13,464 bases of DNA from Bacillota bacterium (GCA_021810725.1 JAJZIE010000044.1:1-13464), one strand, 5' to 3'. Counted from the first letter of the stretch, positions 1-7,560 are shown. Translations and numbers: made by a program. Notes: generated from the letters alone by a model not told the origin.

Positions 1-55
1 CATGCCAGAGGAAGCCGATCCGAAAGGGGCGGAAGGCCTCAGTGGCCGTCTACGT

Positions 56-520
56 ATGGGTAAGGTAGAGGAAAGACTGCAGGCGGCGGGCCTGGAGGTT
101 CCGGAGGTCGCGAAGCCCTTGGCGGCTTACGTGCCCGCTCTCCTTGATGGCAAGGATGTCTTCACGAGCGGACAGTTGCCGCTGGTGCAGGGCAAGCTCG
201 AGTACACAGGACACCTGGGCGCGGAGCTCGATGTCGAGCAGGGTCAGGCGGCGGCCCGCCGCTGCGCGCTCAATGTCCTGGGCGCGATCCGCTCCGTGGC
301 GGGGGACCTTGACCGCGTGGCGCAGGTCCTGCGGGTCACCGTATTCGTCGCGAGCGCCCCCGGATTCACGGCGCAGCCCCAGGTGGCCAACGGAGCCTCA
401 GAACTCCTGGGCACCGCGTTCGGCGACCAGGGCAAGCACACGCGCAGCGCCGTCGGCGTCGCAGAGTTGCCGCTCGGGGCCCCCGTCGAAGTGGAGGTCT
501 GGGTGCGATTGAAGGACTAG
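56..520 (+). CDS. RidA (YjgF/YER057c/UK114) family protein
   Basis: This 154-residue protein belongs to the RidA superfamily, whose best-known members hydrolyse reactive enamine/imine intermediates released by PLP enzymes. The sequence matches the subgroup that begins with a KxEERL helix and carries AAYVPA (about 23-28), FTSGQLP (36-42), a central RCALN segment (69-73), NGASELL (112-118) and RSAVGVAELPLGAPVEVE (130-147). The Arg equivalent to the catalytic RidA arginine is present (R130), as are the acidic residues near the C-terminus (E145, E147). The ATG at 56 is preferred because family members start with MxKxEERL. An in-frame ATG at 2 would add 18 unconserved residues, and neither start has a clear ribosome-binding site. 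It leads a tightly packed operon that also encodes a PLP aminotransferase (3509-4654), a plausible source of imine intermediates, though that link is inference. The true 5' end and promoter may lie outside the window. Confidence 0.9.
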   Translation: MGKVEERLQAAGLEVPEVAKPLAAYVPALLDGKDVFTSGQLPLVQGKLEYTGHLGAELDVEQGQAAARRCALNVLGAIRSVAGDLDRVAQVLRVTVFVASAPGFTAQPQVANGASELLGTAFGDQGKHTRSAVGVAELPLGAPVEVEVWVRLKD

Positions 521-537
521 GCGCGCGGCGCCTGCAG

Positions 538-1326
538 GTGCTTCTCGCGGAGGCCGGCGTCTGTTCGCGTCGGCACGCGGAAGACCTGATCCGCCAGGGA
601 CGCGTCACCGTGAACGGCGCCCCGGCCGCCCTGGGGCAGAAGGCGGTGGCCGGGGTCGACGTGATCGCCGTGGATGGACGCCCCCTCGGGTCGGGGCAGG
701 AGAAGGTTTCCTACGTCTTGAATAAGCCTGCCGGCGTTGTCACGACGCTCGACGACCCGCAGGGGCGGCCGAGCGTCCGCCTTTACGTGGAAAGCCTGCC
801 CTGGCGCCTGTTTCCGGTGGGCAGGCTCGATCGTGATTCCGAGGGCCTGCTCATCCTGACGAACGACGGGGAACTCGCGAACCAGCTGATGCATCCCCGC
901 TACCACGTGCCGAAGACCTACGTCGCGACGCTGGACGGACCTGCGGACGACACTCTGATCGAGGGCCTCCTCGCGGGCGTGGGGCTTCAGGACGGCGTCC
1001 TCCATTGCCTTGCCGCACGCGGGCTGCCGGACGCCACAGGCGGAGAGGGACGCGTCGAGCTCGTCATCGCCGAAGGGCGCAAGCGCGTCGTACGTCGCGC
1101 CCTGGCCGCTCTGGGGCGTCGCACGCTGCGGCTCGTGCGCATCGCGATCGGTCCCTTGACCCTCGGCGACCTGCCGAGCGGTGGCATGCGACGGCTTGCG
1201 GCCGCCGAGGAGGAAGCCCTGCGGACCGCGGCGCGGGAGGCCGCGCGGCGGATGGAGCGGGGAGAACCCGCACCTGGCTCGAGACAGGGGGAGGGAGTGC
1301 CGCGCGGAGCGGCGCGAAGCAGTTGA
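538..1326 (+). CDS. rRNA pseudouridine synthase, RsuA/RluB/RluE family
   Basis: The protein has an N-terminal S4 RNA-binding domain (about residues 1-48, LLAEAGVCSRRHAEDLI then RVTVNG) and a pseudouridine synthase domain (about 56-235). Landmarks are YVLNKPAGVVTT (59-70) and GRLDRDSEGLLILTNDG (95-111), in which D98 is the expected catalytic aspartate. A KRVVRRALAALG segment near residue 181 fits the RKRQIRRM-like motif of the family. Known relatives isomerise a single uridine in rRNA; whether this one acts on 23S (RluB) or 16S (RsuA) rRNA cannot be told from sequence alone. The GTG at 538 is the first ordinary start codon, but family conservation (RLQ before VLLAEAG) continues upstream of it to about 526. 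An ATT at 508, nine bases after GGAGGT (493-498), would restore this segment. The gene overlaps the next one in a TTGA junction. Confidence 0.93.
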   Translation: MLLAEAGVCSRRHAEDLIRQGRVTVNGAPAALGQKAVAGVDVIAVDGRPLGSGQEKVSYVLNKPAGVVTTLDDPQGRPSVRLYVESLPWRLFPVGRLDRDSEGLLILTNDGELANQLMHPRYHVPKTYVATLDGPADDTLIEGLLAGVGLQDGVLHCLAARGLPDATGGEGRVELVIAEGRKRVVRRALAALGRRTLRLVRIAIGPLTLGDLPSGGMRRLAAAEEEALRTAAREAARRMERGEPAPGSRQGEGVPRGAARSS

Positions 1327-1961
1327 CACCGAGACGATCGAACGGACTCTCCCGCTACGAGGAGATCGCGGCGGACGTCGCGAGTCGCATCGTCCAGCGG
1401 GAGTGGCAGGAGGGGCAGCGCCTCTTCGGACGCTCCTCGCTGGCAGGGCTCTACAAGGTTTCCCCGGAGACGATTCGCCGGGCAGTGGCGCTGCTGCACA
1501 GCCACGGCGTCGTCTCGGCGATCGCCGGGTCGGGGGTTCTGGTGCGCTCCCGTGCCGCCGCGGAGCAGTATCTCGGCGAGGTGCGCCTCGACGACGAACT
1601 GCACGGACTCGCGCGGGAGGTGCAGGGCCTCCTCGCGGAGCGGCGGCAGATCGACGACCGCCTGAGCCAGGCCATCGACCGCCTCGTGCACCGCACATCG
1701 GGCGCGCTCAGCACCATGCGGCACGTCGAGGAGATCGTGATCCCCGACGGGTCCGCGCTCGTCGGCCAGACGCTGAGTTCCGCCGACCTGCGCACGCGGA
1801 CGGGCATCACGGTGATCGGCGTGGCCCGCAAGGGCGAGGAGATGTTCTCGCCCGACCCGCGCATGGTGCTCGAGCCGGGCGACCTCCTGATCGTGATCGG
1901 AAGCGACCCTGCCAAGGGTCTCCTGAAGGACCTGATGACCGGCGGGGGTGAGGAGGCATGA
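1323..1961 (+). CDS. GntR-type HTH / RCK_C (TrkA-C) regulator, BusR-like
   Basis: This 212-residue protein joins three parts: a GntR-type winged helix (about 10-77, SRYEEIAADVASRIV then VSPETIRRAVALL and a GSGVLV wing), a charged helical linker likely to form a coiled coil (about 86-125), and an RCK_C/TrkA-C domain (about 133-205, VVIPDGSALVGQTL-like start, TGITVIGVARKG, LEPGDLLIVIG). The same order is found in BusR of Lactococcus and Streptococcus, a c-di-AMP-responsive repressor of osmolyte uptake, in which the RCK_C domain binds the nucleotide. The TTG at 1323 is chosen because it overlaps the preceding TGA and gives BusR-like length; GGAG at 1306-1309 is a weak, rather distant ribosome-binding site. 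A much longer open frame upstream only shadows the pseudouridine synthase gene. The ligand and target genes here are unknown. The position directly before pncA-like and pncB-like genes suggests control of this operon or of transport, but that is inference. Confidence 0.87.
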   Translation: MTPRRSNGLSRYEEIAADVASRIVQREWQEGQRLFGRSSLAGLYKVSPETIRRAVALLHSHGVVSAIAGSGVLVRSRAAAEQYLGEVRLDDELHGLAREVQGLLAERRQIDDRLSQAIDRLVHRTSGALSTMRHVEEIVIPDGSALVGQTLSSADLRTRTGITVIGVARKGEEMFSPDPRMVLEPGDLLIVIGSDPAKGLLKDLMTGGGEEA

Positions 1962-2488
1962 AGTCCACGCTCCTCGTCGTGGACTGTCTCAACGACTTTC
2001 TCGACCTGAATGGCCGCCTCAACTGCGGGGAGGCCGGACGCGCCGTCGTGCCGGCCATCGCCAGGGAGATCGCGGCGGCGCGCGCCCAGGGGATCGACGT
2101 CGTCTACGCCTGCGACGCGCACCGCCCCGACGACGCCGAGTTCGCGCTCTATCCGCCGCACTGCCTCGAAGGCACCTGGGGCGCCGAGATCGTGCCCGAG
2201 CTGCGTCCAGAGCCCGGCGACCGCATCGTGCCCAAGCGGCGCTTTTCTGCCTTCTTCGGTACCGACCTCGATCTCTGGCTGCGCGAGAACCGGTCGGACG
2301 CCCTGCGCATCGTCGGCGTCTGCACGAACATCTGCGTTCTCTACACGACGGCCGACGCCCGCATGCGCGGGTACGACGTGACCGTGCCGACGGATGCCGT
2401 GGCCTCGTTCGACTCCGCAGCGCACGGGTTTGCCCTCGGCCAGATCCGTGACGTGCTCAAGGCGAGCCTCGAGGGGACAGGTGAATAG
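1958..2488 (+). CDS. pncA: Nicotinamidase-like cysteine hydrolase (isochorismatase fold)
   Basis: This is a 176-residue cysteine hydrolase. The expected catalytic triad is visible: D9 in LLVVDCLNDF, K93 in VPKRRFSAF and C126 in VGVCTNICVLYTT. The metal-binding signature typical of nicotinamidases is also present (D53 and H55 in CDAH, H68 in YPPHCLEGTWGAE), which separates it from isochorismatases. Nicotinamidase deamidates nicotinamide to nicotinate in the cytoplasm. The next gene, which overlaps this one by 8 bases, encodes nicotinate phosphoribosyltransferase, the following step in NAD salvage, so the context supports the specific call. The ATG at 1958 overlaps the upstream TGA (ATGA), with AGGAGG at 1951-1956 unusually close to the start; a slightly earlier GGGGGTGAG may serve instead. 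Other amidase activities on related pyridine carboxamides remain possible. Confidence 0.9.
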   Translation: MKSTLLVVDCLNDFLDLNGRLNCGEAGRAVVPAIAREIAAARAQGIDVVYACDAHRPDDAEFALYPPHCLEGTWGAEIVPELRPEPGDRIVPKRRFSAFFGTDLDLWLRENRSDALRIVGVCTNICVLYTTADARMRGYDVTVPTDAVASFDSAAHGFALGQIRDVLKASLEGTGE

Positions 2489-3512
2489 CTTGCTGCGCTC
2501 GATGCAGGATGTGGCTGCTTTCCAGGTGGACAAGGACCGTCTCCGATCCGCGACGCACGAGGAGATCCTCGAGGGCGCCACGTCGGACGTCTACTTCCAG
2601 AAGACCTTCGATATCCTCCGTCTCGCGGGCCGCGAGGACACCGAGGTGGTGGCAGAGGTGTTCGGCCGGGGCGATGGCATCCTCGCCGGCATGGCGGAGG
2701 TGCGCACCCTGCTCAAGGATCGGCCGGTGCAGCTCTGGGGGCTGCCGGACGGCAGCGAGATCCACACCAAGGACGTCGTGCTGCGGTTGCAGGGCAAGTA
2801 CAGCGCCTTCGGCATCTTCGAGACCGCCCTTCTCGGCATCCTGGCGGCATCCTCGGGCTGGGCCACCGCCGCCAGGACCTGCAAGCAGGCCGCGGGCAGC
2901 CGCCCCGTCATCTCGTTCGGCGCGCGCCACGTGCATCCCGCGATCGCGTCGGTCATGGACGCGGCCGCGGTGCTCGGCGGCGCCGACGGCTGCTCCAGCG
3001 TGCTCGGCGCCCGTCTGCTCGGGATCGAGGCGTCGGGCACCGTTCCGCACGCGGCCGCGCTGATCGTCGGCGACACGCTCGAGGTCGCGAAGCTGCAACT
3101 GCAGACGGCGCCTGCCGGCGGCCGCACCGTCCTGATCGACACCTTCCAGGACGAAACGGTCGAGGCGTTGCGGGTAGGGGAGGCACTCGGCAAGGCGCTC
3201 GAGGGCATCCGGCTCGATACGCCGTCCGAGCGGGGTGGCGTCACCACGGAGCTCGTGCGCGAGATGCGCGCCCGCCTGGACCAGGCGGGACTCGGGCACG
3301 TCCGCATCTTCGTCTCCGGCGGCCTCAGCCCGGACCGCATCCGCGACCTCTCGGCCGCCGGCGCCGACGCCTTCGGCGTCGGCCATTACATCGCCGTCGC
3401 CCCGCCGCTCGAGATGACTATGGACATCAAGGAGGTAGCGGGCCGGCCGCTCGCCAAGCGTGGCCGCATTCCCGGCATCACGCCGAGCTCCGGCCTGCGG
3501 CAGATACAATGA
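2481..3512 (+). CDS. pncB: Nicotinate phosphoribosyltransferase, short form
   Basis: This 343-residue enzyme belongs to the nicotinate/quinolinate phosphoribosyltransferase superfamily, in the shorter class seen in archaea and many Firmicutes. It would condense nicotinate with PRPP to give nicotinate mononucleotide. Visible landmarks are TSDVYFQKTF (34-43), SFGARHVHPA around 146-154 with H150 and H152 in the expected active-site motif, IDTFQDE (about 219-225), VSGGLSP (278-284) and the phosphate-binding FGVGHYI (298-304). The GTG at 2481 is chosen: it sits just after GAGGGGA (2471-2477) and overlaps the pncA stop by 8 bases. TTG 2490 and ATG 2502 are alternatives. A longer frame from 2394 lies inside pncA and is not credible. 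The pairing with the nicotinamidase gene makes a two-step nicotinamide salvage unit. The stop overlaps the next start as ATGA. Confidence 0.92.
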   Translation: MNSLLRSMQDVAAFQVDKDRLRSATHEEILEGATSDVYFQKTFDILRLAGREDTEVVAEVFGRGDGILAGMAEVRTLLKDRPVQLWGLPDGSEIHTKDVVLRLQGKYSAFGIFETALLGILAASSGWATAARTCKQAAGSRPVISFGARHVHPAIASVMDAAAVLGGADGCSSVLGARLLGIEASGTVPHAAALIVGDTLEVAKLQLQTAPAGGRTVLIDTFQDETVEALRVGEALGKALEGIRLDTPSERGGVTTELVREMRARLDQAGLGHVRIFVSGGLSPDRIRDLSAAGADAFGVGHYIAVAPPLEMTMDIKEVAGRPLAKRGRIPGITPSSGLRQIQ

Positions 3513-4654
3513 GCGAAGTTCTCTTGATGGGCCCCGGTCCGAGTCCCGTCAGCCACCGTGTCCGCTCCGCCATGGCCAGGCCCCTGCTCGGTCACCTCGA
3601 TCCGCGCTTCCTCGAGGAGCTGGACCGGTTGCAGGACGATTTGCGCGTCGTCTTCGAAAGCTCCGCCGCGCTCACGTTCCCGGTCTCCGGCACCGGCTCC
3701 GCCGCCATGGAGACGGCCGTCGCGACACTCTGCAGGCCCGGTCGCAAGGTCCTGGTGCTGAGCTGCGGCGTGTTCGGCGAGCGCATCGCAGCCATGGTGC
3801 GGCGTTACGGCGCCGACCTGACGCTGGAATCGTTCCCGTTCGGCAGCCCGGTGGATCCCGAGGTGGCGCGCAGGCGCATGCGGGAAGTCTCGCCTGACGT
3901 CGTGGCCGTCGTGCAGGCGGAAACCTCGACCGGAGTGCGCTCGGACGTCGACGCCATCGCGGCCCTCAGCAAGGAATTCGGCGCGAACCTGATCGTGGAC
4001 GCGGTCACGTCGCTCGGTGGCCTGCCGGTCCATGCGGATGCCTGGGACGCCGCGATCGTCTACAGCGGCAGCCAGAAGTGCCTTGGCGCGCCTCCCGGCC
4101 TCGGTCCGATCACCGTGCGGGACGGGCTCGTGCAGAGCCAGGGCGAGGCGCGCAGCTGGTACTTCGATCTCGGGCTCATTAGCCAGTATCTCGGCAGCGA
4201 GCGGCTCTACCACCATACGGCCCCGATCAGCATGATCTTCGCGCTCGCGGAGGCCCTTCGCGATCTGCGCGAGGAGGGACTGCCCGGGCGCTTCGCACGC
4301 CACCGCAAGGCCGGCACCGCCCTTCGCGCGGGCCTCGAAGTCCTGGGGCTCGAGTCGCGGGTGGCCAAGGCGGACCTGCTGCCGTCCCTCACCGTCGTCG
4401 CACCCCCCGAGGGGCTCGACGAGGCCGAACTGCGCAAGGAGCTGCTGTTCTCGGAAGGCATCGAGATCGCCGGCGGCCTCGGCCCCTGGAAGGGCACGGC
4501 CTGGCGCATCGGCACGATGGGCGAGAGCGCCCGCCTGCAGCCCGTACTCCGCACGGTCGCGTCGATCGGCCGCGTCCTCGCCCGGCACGGCCGTGCGGTG
4601 GCGATCCCCGAAGCCGGCGCCCAAGCGGCCAAGGCCTGGGAGGAGACCGAGTGA
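3509..4654 (+). CDS. Class V PLP aminotransferase, alanine-glyoxylate / serine-pyruvate type
   Basis: This 381-residue protein is a fold-type I PLP enzyme of the class V group. It opens with LLMGPGPSPVSHRV, typical of the alanine-glyoxylate aminotransferase subgroup, and continues with FPVSGTGSAAME (57-68, phosphate-binding turn), QAETSTGV (136-143), VDAVTSLGG (163-171, D164 contacting the pyridine nitrogen) and YSGSQKCLGAPPGL (185-198), where K190 is the Schiff-base lysine. Family members exchange amino groups between alanine, serine or aspartate and glyoxylate or pyruvate; the substrate here cannot be fixed. It is coupled by overlap to pncB upstream (ATGA) and to the first M42 peptidase gene downstream (GTGA). 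Location after NAD-salvage genes and before peptidases suggests amino-acid turnover rather than photorespiration. With RidA at the operon head it may form an aminotransferase/imine-scavenger pairing, which is inference. Confidence 0.9.
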   Translation: MSEVLLMGPGPSPVSHRVRSAMARPLLGHLDPRFLEELDRLQDDLRVVFESSAALTFPVSGTGSAAMETAVATLCRPGRKVLVLSCGVFGERIAAMVRRYGADLTLESFPFGSPVDPEVARRRMREVSPDVVAVVQAETSTGVRSDVDAIAALSKEFGANLIVDAVTSLGGLPVHADAWDAAIVYSGSQKCLGAPPGLGPITVRDGLVQSQGEARSWYFDLGLISQYLGSERLYHHTAPISMIFALAEALRDLREEGLPGRFARHRKAGTALRAGLEVLGLESRVAKADLLPSLTVVAPPEGLDEAELRKELLFSEGIEIAGGLGPWKGTAWRIGTMGESARLQPVLRTVASIGRVLARHGRAVAIPEAGAQAAKAWEETE

Positions 4655-5688
4655 CCGCTGTCGAGTGGCTCGAGCGCCTGACATCCCTGAGGGCCGCCTC
4701 GGGTCACGAGGAGGTCGTGTTCGCGGAACTGCGCCGGCTGCTCGCCCCATCCTACGACCGCAGCGAAACGGACGCCGCGGGCAATCTCCTGCTCTGGCGC
4801 GACGGCCCGCCCGGCGCTCCGCGCCTCCTGTTCACGGCGCACGCCGACCAGGTGGCGCTGTGGCTGCGCGAACATCTTCCGGGAGGCTTCGCCCGCTTCG
4901 CCGCGCCCGCCATCGATCCCGTGTGCCTGCCGGCGCTCGAGGTGGAGGCCAAGGGCCGGCACGGTGTCGTCGGGATGCTGCCGCCCCACTTGCGCGAGCG
5001 CGGCGTCGAGGTCAAGGAAGGCGAGAAGGACCTCTACATCGACTTCGGAACCGAATCGGCGCTAGACCTGCCCGCGATAGGGGAGCCCCTGTACTTCGCC
5101 ACGCCGCCGCGCCAGCTCGGCGACGATCGCTTCTGTGCCGCGGGGCTCGACGACCGCGCGTCGGTCGCGGCGATCGCCCTGGCGCTCGAGGAGCTGCGGG
5201 GTGAGGACCTGCCGGTCACCGTGCTGGCCGCCTTCACCGTGCAGGAGGAAACGGGCCGGGGCGGCGCAGCCTTTCTCTGTCGCGGGATGCAGCCCGATGC
5301 CGCGGTGGTGCTCGACGTCACCTTCGGCCGGCAGCCCGAGGTGGCCGAACCCGATCTGCCGCTCCTTGGCGAGGGCGCTGCCGTCGGCATCGGACCGAAC
5401 GTGCCGCCAGGACTGCACCGCTGGCTCGAGTCCACCGCGGCGGCCGAGGGCATCCCCTGCCAGCGCGAACCGCTGCCCGGCGATTCCGGCACGGACGGCT
5501 GGCGTCTCCAGGTGGCCGGACTGGGCGTACCGACAGCCCTGCTCTCGATCCCCCTGACCTCCATGCACTCGCCCCAGGAAGTCGTGTCGATCCGGGACGT
5601 CGCCTCCTGCGGCCGTCTGCTCGCGGCCCTCGCACGCTCGCCTTGGAGCTCGAACCGCGCCGGAGAGGGAGGTGCGGCATGGAGCTGA
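4651..5688 (+). CDS. M42 family metallopeptidase (first of three)
   Basis: This 345-residue protein has the M42 (TET-type aminopeptidase / FrvX / CelM) pattern, with every expected active-site residue in place: H64 and D66 in TAHADQVAL, bridging D167 in GLDDRAS, general base E199 and metal ligand E200 in VQEETGRGGA, D222 in VLDVTF, and H306 in TSMHSPQEV. Known members are self-compartmentalising dodecameric aminopeptidases using two Zn or Co ions. AHADQVAL departs from the usual AHMDEVG. An insertion from about 72 to 130, containing GRHGVVGMLPPH and DLYIDFG, is the PA-like dimerisation/oligomerisation subdomain usual in the family. The GTG at 4651 overlaps the preceding stop (GTGA). The 3' end overlaps the second M42 gene by 10 bases. 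Substrate preference (acidic, basic or hydrophobic N-termini) is not deducible. Confidence 0.92.
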   Translation: MTAVEWLERLTSLRAASGHEEVVFAELRRLLAPSYDRSETDAAGNLLLWRDGPPGAPRLLFTAHADQVALWLREHLPGGFARFAAPAIDPVCLPALEVEAKGRHGVVGMLPPHLRERGVEVKEGEKDLYIDFGTESALDLPAIGEPLYFATPPRQLGDDRFCAAGLDDRASVAAIALALEELRGEDLPVTVLAAFTVQEETGRGGAAFLCRGMQPDAAVVLDVTFGRQPEVAEPDLPLLGEGAAVGIGPNVPPGLHRWLESTAAAEGIPCQREPLPGDSGTDGWRLQVAGLGVPTALLSIPLTSMHSPQEVVSIRDVASCGRLLAALARSPWSSNRAGEGGAAWS

Positions 5689-6695
5689 AGGAGCTTTGCC
5701 TCGCCCGCGGCACCAGCGGCCGCGAGGAGCAGGTGCGCGACCTCGTGCGTTCGGCCCTGCCCTCGGACCTCGATTCCGTGACGGTCGACCGCATGGGCAA
5801 CCTGCTTGTGGCCAAGGGCCAGGACCATGCGGGACCGAGCGTCCTGCTGCTGGCGCACATGGATGAGGTCGGGCTGATGGTCACCGGCCACACCCCCGAC
5901 GGGCGCCTGCGCATCCGCGCCTGGGGCGGCGTTCCGCCGTCCGTGGTCGCCGGAAAGTCCGTGCTGGTCGGCGCCGCCGGCCTGCCCGGCGCCATCGGCC
6001 GGCCGCCGAACCACTTCCATCGCGGCGAGGGGCAGGCGGCCCCCAAGTACGACGACCTCTACGTCGATATCGGCGCCGCGGACGCGAAGACCGCCCAGTC
6101 CCTCGCCCCGGTCGGCGAGATGATCACGTTCGCGACGCCTTACCGCGTCTCGCCGGACGGCGGCAGCGCGACCTGCAAGGCCTTCGATGACCGCGCCGGC
6201 GTCTGGCTCGCGCTCGAGATGCTCCGCCACGCCTGGGACTTCCCGCTGCATGTCGCCTTCACCGTACAGGAGGAAGTCGGCCTGCGCGGGGCGCAGGTGG
6301 CCCTGCGCGCCGTGCGGCCGGATCTCGTGCTGGCGCTTGAGGCCACCGCCGCGGCCGACACGCCGGACGCTCCCCCGGGACGCGGCACCCGCATCGGCGA
6401 CGGGCCCGCCCTGACGACGCTCGACCGCTCGTCGCGGGCGGACGAGGGTCTGCGCGAGGCCCTGGCCCGTGCCGGGGAGGCCGCAGGCGTGCCTTGGCAG
6501 TGGCGCAGGGGCATCGGCGGGGGCAACGAGGCGGGCGCGGCGTGGCTCCAGGGCTACAGATCCGCGGCCGTGTCGGTGCCCTGCCGCTACCTGCACGCGC
6601 CCGTCTCGCTCATCTCGCTGCGTGACCTGGAAGCTGCCCGCAGCCTGCTGCAGCGGTTCCTCGAGAACGTTCGGGAGGTGCGTGGCCACGACTGA
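5679..6695 (+). CDS. M42 family metallopeptidase (second of three)
   Basis: This 338-residue paralogue of the preceding gene has a more canonical signature: H60 and D62 in LLLAHMDEVGLMV, bridging D170 in AFDDRAG, E198 and E199 in TVQEEVGLRGA, E221 in LALEATAAAD (Glu or Asp occupies this metal site in the family), and H306 in RYLHAPVSL. A PA-like subdomain spans about 68-158, with DLYVDIG near 126-132. The ATG at 5679 is preferred to the in-frame ATG at 5643, because GGGAGG lies just upstream and MELKELCLARGTSGRE matches the family N-terminus. It overlaps the first M42 gene by 10 bases and the third by 14, so all three are probably translated together and may co-assemble. Expected role is trimming peptides to amino acids in the cytoplasm. 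Confidence 0.93.
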   Translation: MELKELCLARGTSGREEQVRDLVRSALPSDLDSVTVDRMGNLLVAKGQDHAGPSVLLLAHMDEVGLMVTGHTPDGRLRIRAWGGVPPSVVAGKSVLVGAAGLPGAIGRPPNHFHRGEGQAAPKYDDLYVDIGAADAKTAQSLAPVGEMITFATPYRVSPDGGSATCKAFDDRAGVWLALEMLRHAWDFPLHVAFTVQEEVGLRGAQVALRAVRPDLVLALEATAAADTPDAPPGRGTRIGDGPALTTLDRSSRADEGLREALARAGEAAGVPWQWRRGIGGGNEAGAAWLQGYRSAAVSVPCRYLHAPVSLISLRDLEAARSLLQRFLENVREVRGHD

Positions 6696-7560
6696 CCGCT
6701 TCGCTTCGCTGCTTGCCGATCTTCTGCCGCCGCAGGCGCCTTCCGGCGACGAAGGGCCTTTGCGGGCCATCCTCACCGCGCACCTCGAGGCCATGGGCGC
6801 CGAGGTCGAGGTCGACCCCGTGGGGAACCTGAGCGCGCGCCGCGGCGAGGGCGGCAGCGTTGTCGTCCTTGCCCTGGACGAGCCGACCTTCGCCGCGACC
6901 GGCGCCGGCCCGGACGGGCGCGGGGTGGCGGCGCTCGGCACCGCCTTGCCTTCGCAGGAGCTCGACGGACACGTGGTGCGGAGCCGCCAGGGCGGCAAGG
7001 CGGTACTGCGGGCAGGGGAGCGGGGGCTGCTCCTCGACCCCCTGGTGGGGACTCTCGAACCGGGAACCGTGTTCACCTATGCGGCCCAGCGCCGCGTGGC
7101 CGGCGCGCATCTGGTCGGACCGGGAATCGGCACGCGCGCGTTGCAGGCGGCTGCGCTCGCCGCTCTTGCCGAGCTGCCCGAATTCACGCTGGTCGCCTTG
7201 GCCCGCACCGGCATCGCCGGTCGGGGTGGCCAGGAGCTCCTTTTCCGTCTCCGGCGCCCCGTGGGGGTTGCGCTCGACGCCGTCCTAGAGGAGGATGGAA
7301 GCGAGATGGGCGCGGGGCCGCTCGAATTCGCGCGTGCGGCCGGGTACGCCAGGCCGGCGTCGCTGGCCGGGCTTTCCGGGGTTCGCTGCCTGGTGCGCGC
7401 GCAGGAATCCGTCCTGGCGTCGCTTCTGCTGCCCGCGGGCATCCTCTCGAGGTCGCTCGCGCTGGCGGTCCGCTATCGTGGCGGAGATCAGGAGAGACTA
7501 CACATCCAGGACGCGGTTCGGCTGGTGGAACTGCTCCAGTCGGCACTCTCCCCGTCCTGA
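6682..7560 (+). CDS. M42-like protein lacking catalytic residues (probable pseudoenzyme)
   Basis: This 292-residue product aligns by eye with the two M42 peptidases before it but is about 50 residues shorter and has lost most active-site positions. VVLALDEPTFAATG (about 61-74) stands where LLLAHMDEVGLMVTG stands in its neighbour, so the metal-binding His is gone though the Asp remains (D66). GPGIGTRAL (146-154) replaces AFDDRAG, removing the bridging Asp. ALARTGIAGRGG (172-183) replaces FTVQEEVGLRGA, losing both Glu. D199 keeps the fourth ligand position, and RYRGG replaces RYLHA, losing the last His. The reading frame is intact, and base use and GC resemble the neighbours, so this is not a decayed pseudogene. 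The GTG at 6682 follows GGGAGG (6673-6678) and overlaps the upstream stop by 14 bases. It may be a structural or regulatory subunit of an M42 complex; that role is inference. Confidence 0.82.
   Translation: MATTDRFASLLADLLPPQAPSGDEGPLRAILTAHLEAMGAEVEVDPVGNLSARRGEGGSVVVLALDEPTFAATGAGPDGRGVAALGTALPSQELDGHVVRSRQGGKAVLRAGERGLLLDPLVGTLEPGTVFTYAAQRRVAGAHLVGPGIGTRALQAAALAALAELPEFTLVALARTGIAGRGGQELLFRLRRPVGVALDAVLEEDGSEMGAGPLEFARAAGYARPASLAGLSGVRCLVRAQESVLASLLLPAGILSRSLALAVRYRGGDQERLHIQDAVRLVELLQSALSPS

Noticed and set aside
35..47. GGCC-TCAGT-GGCC hairpin before the RidA start
   Set aside because: A four-base stem is unremarkable at this GC content, and no promoter or terminator features accompany it.
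1005..1322. N-terminal extension of the BusR-like regulator
   Set aside because: This part of the frame lies inside the pseudouridine synthase gene, codes for low-complexity Arg/Ala sequence, and homology begins after the TTG at 1323.
517..1698. 393-codon open frame on the minus strand
   Set aside because: It is antisense to the pseudouridine synthase and regulator genes, with Arg/Pro-rich composition and no family match.
3386..4750. 454-codon open frame on the minus strand
   Set aside because: It is a shadow of the class V aminotransferase gene and has no recognisable domain.
5034..7076. 680-codon open frame on the minus strand
   Set aside because: It lies antisense to the first two M42 genes and the start of the third, which show family motifs. 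Long antisense frames are expected at this GC content, and the translation is low-complexity Arg/Ala/Pro/Gly.
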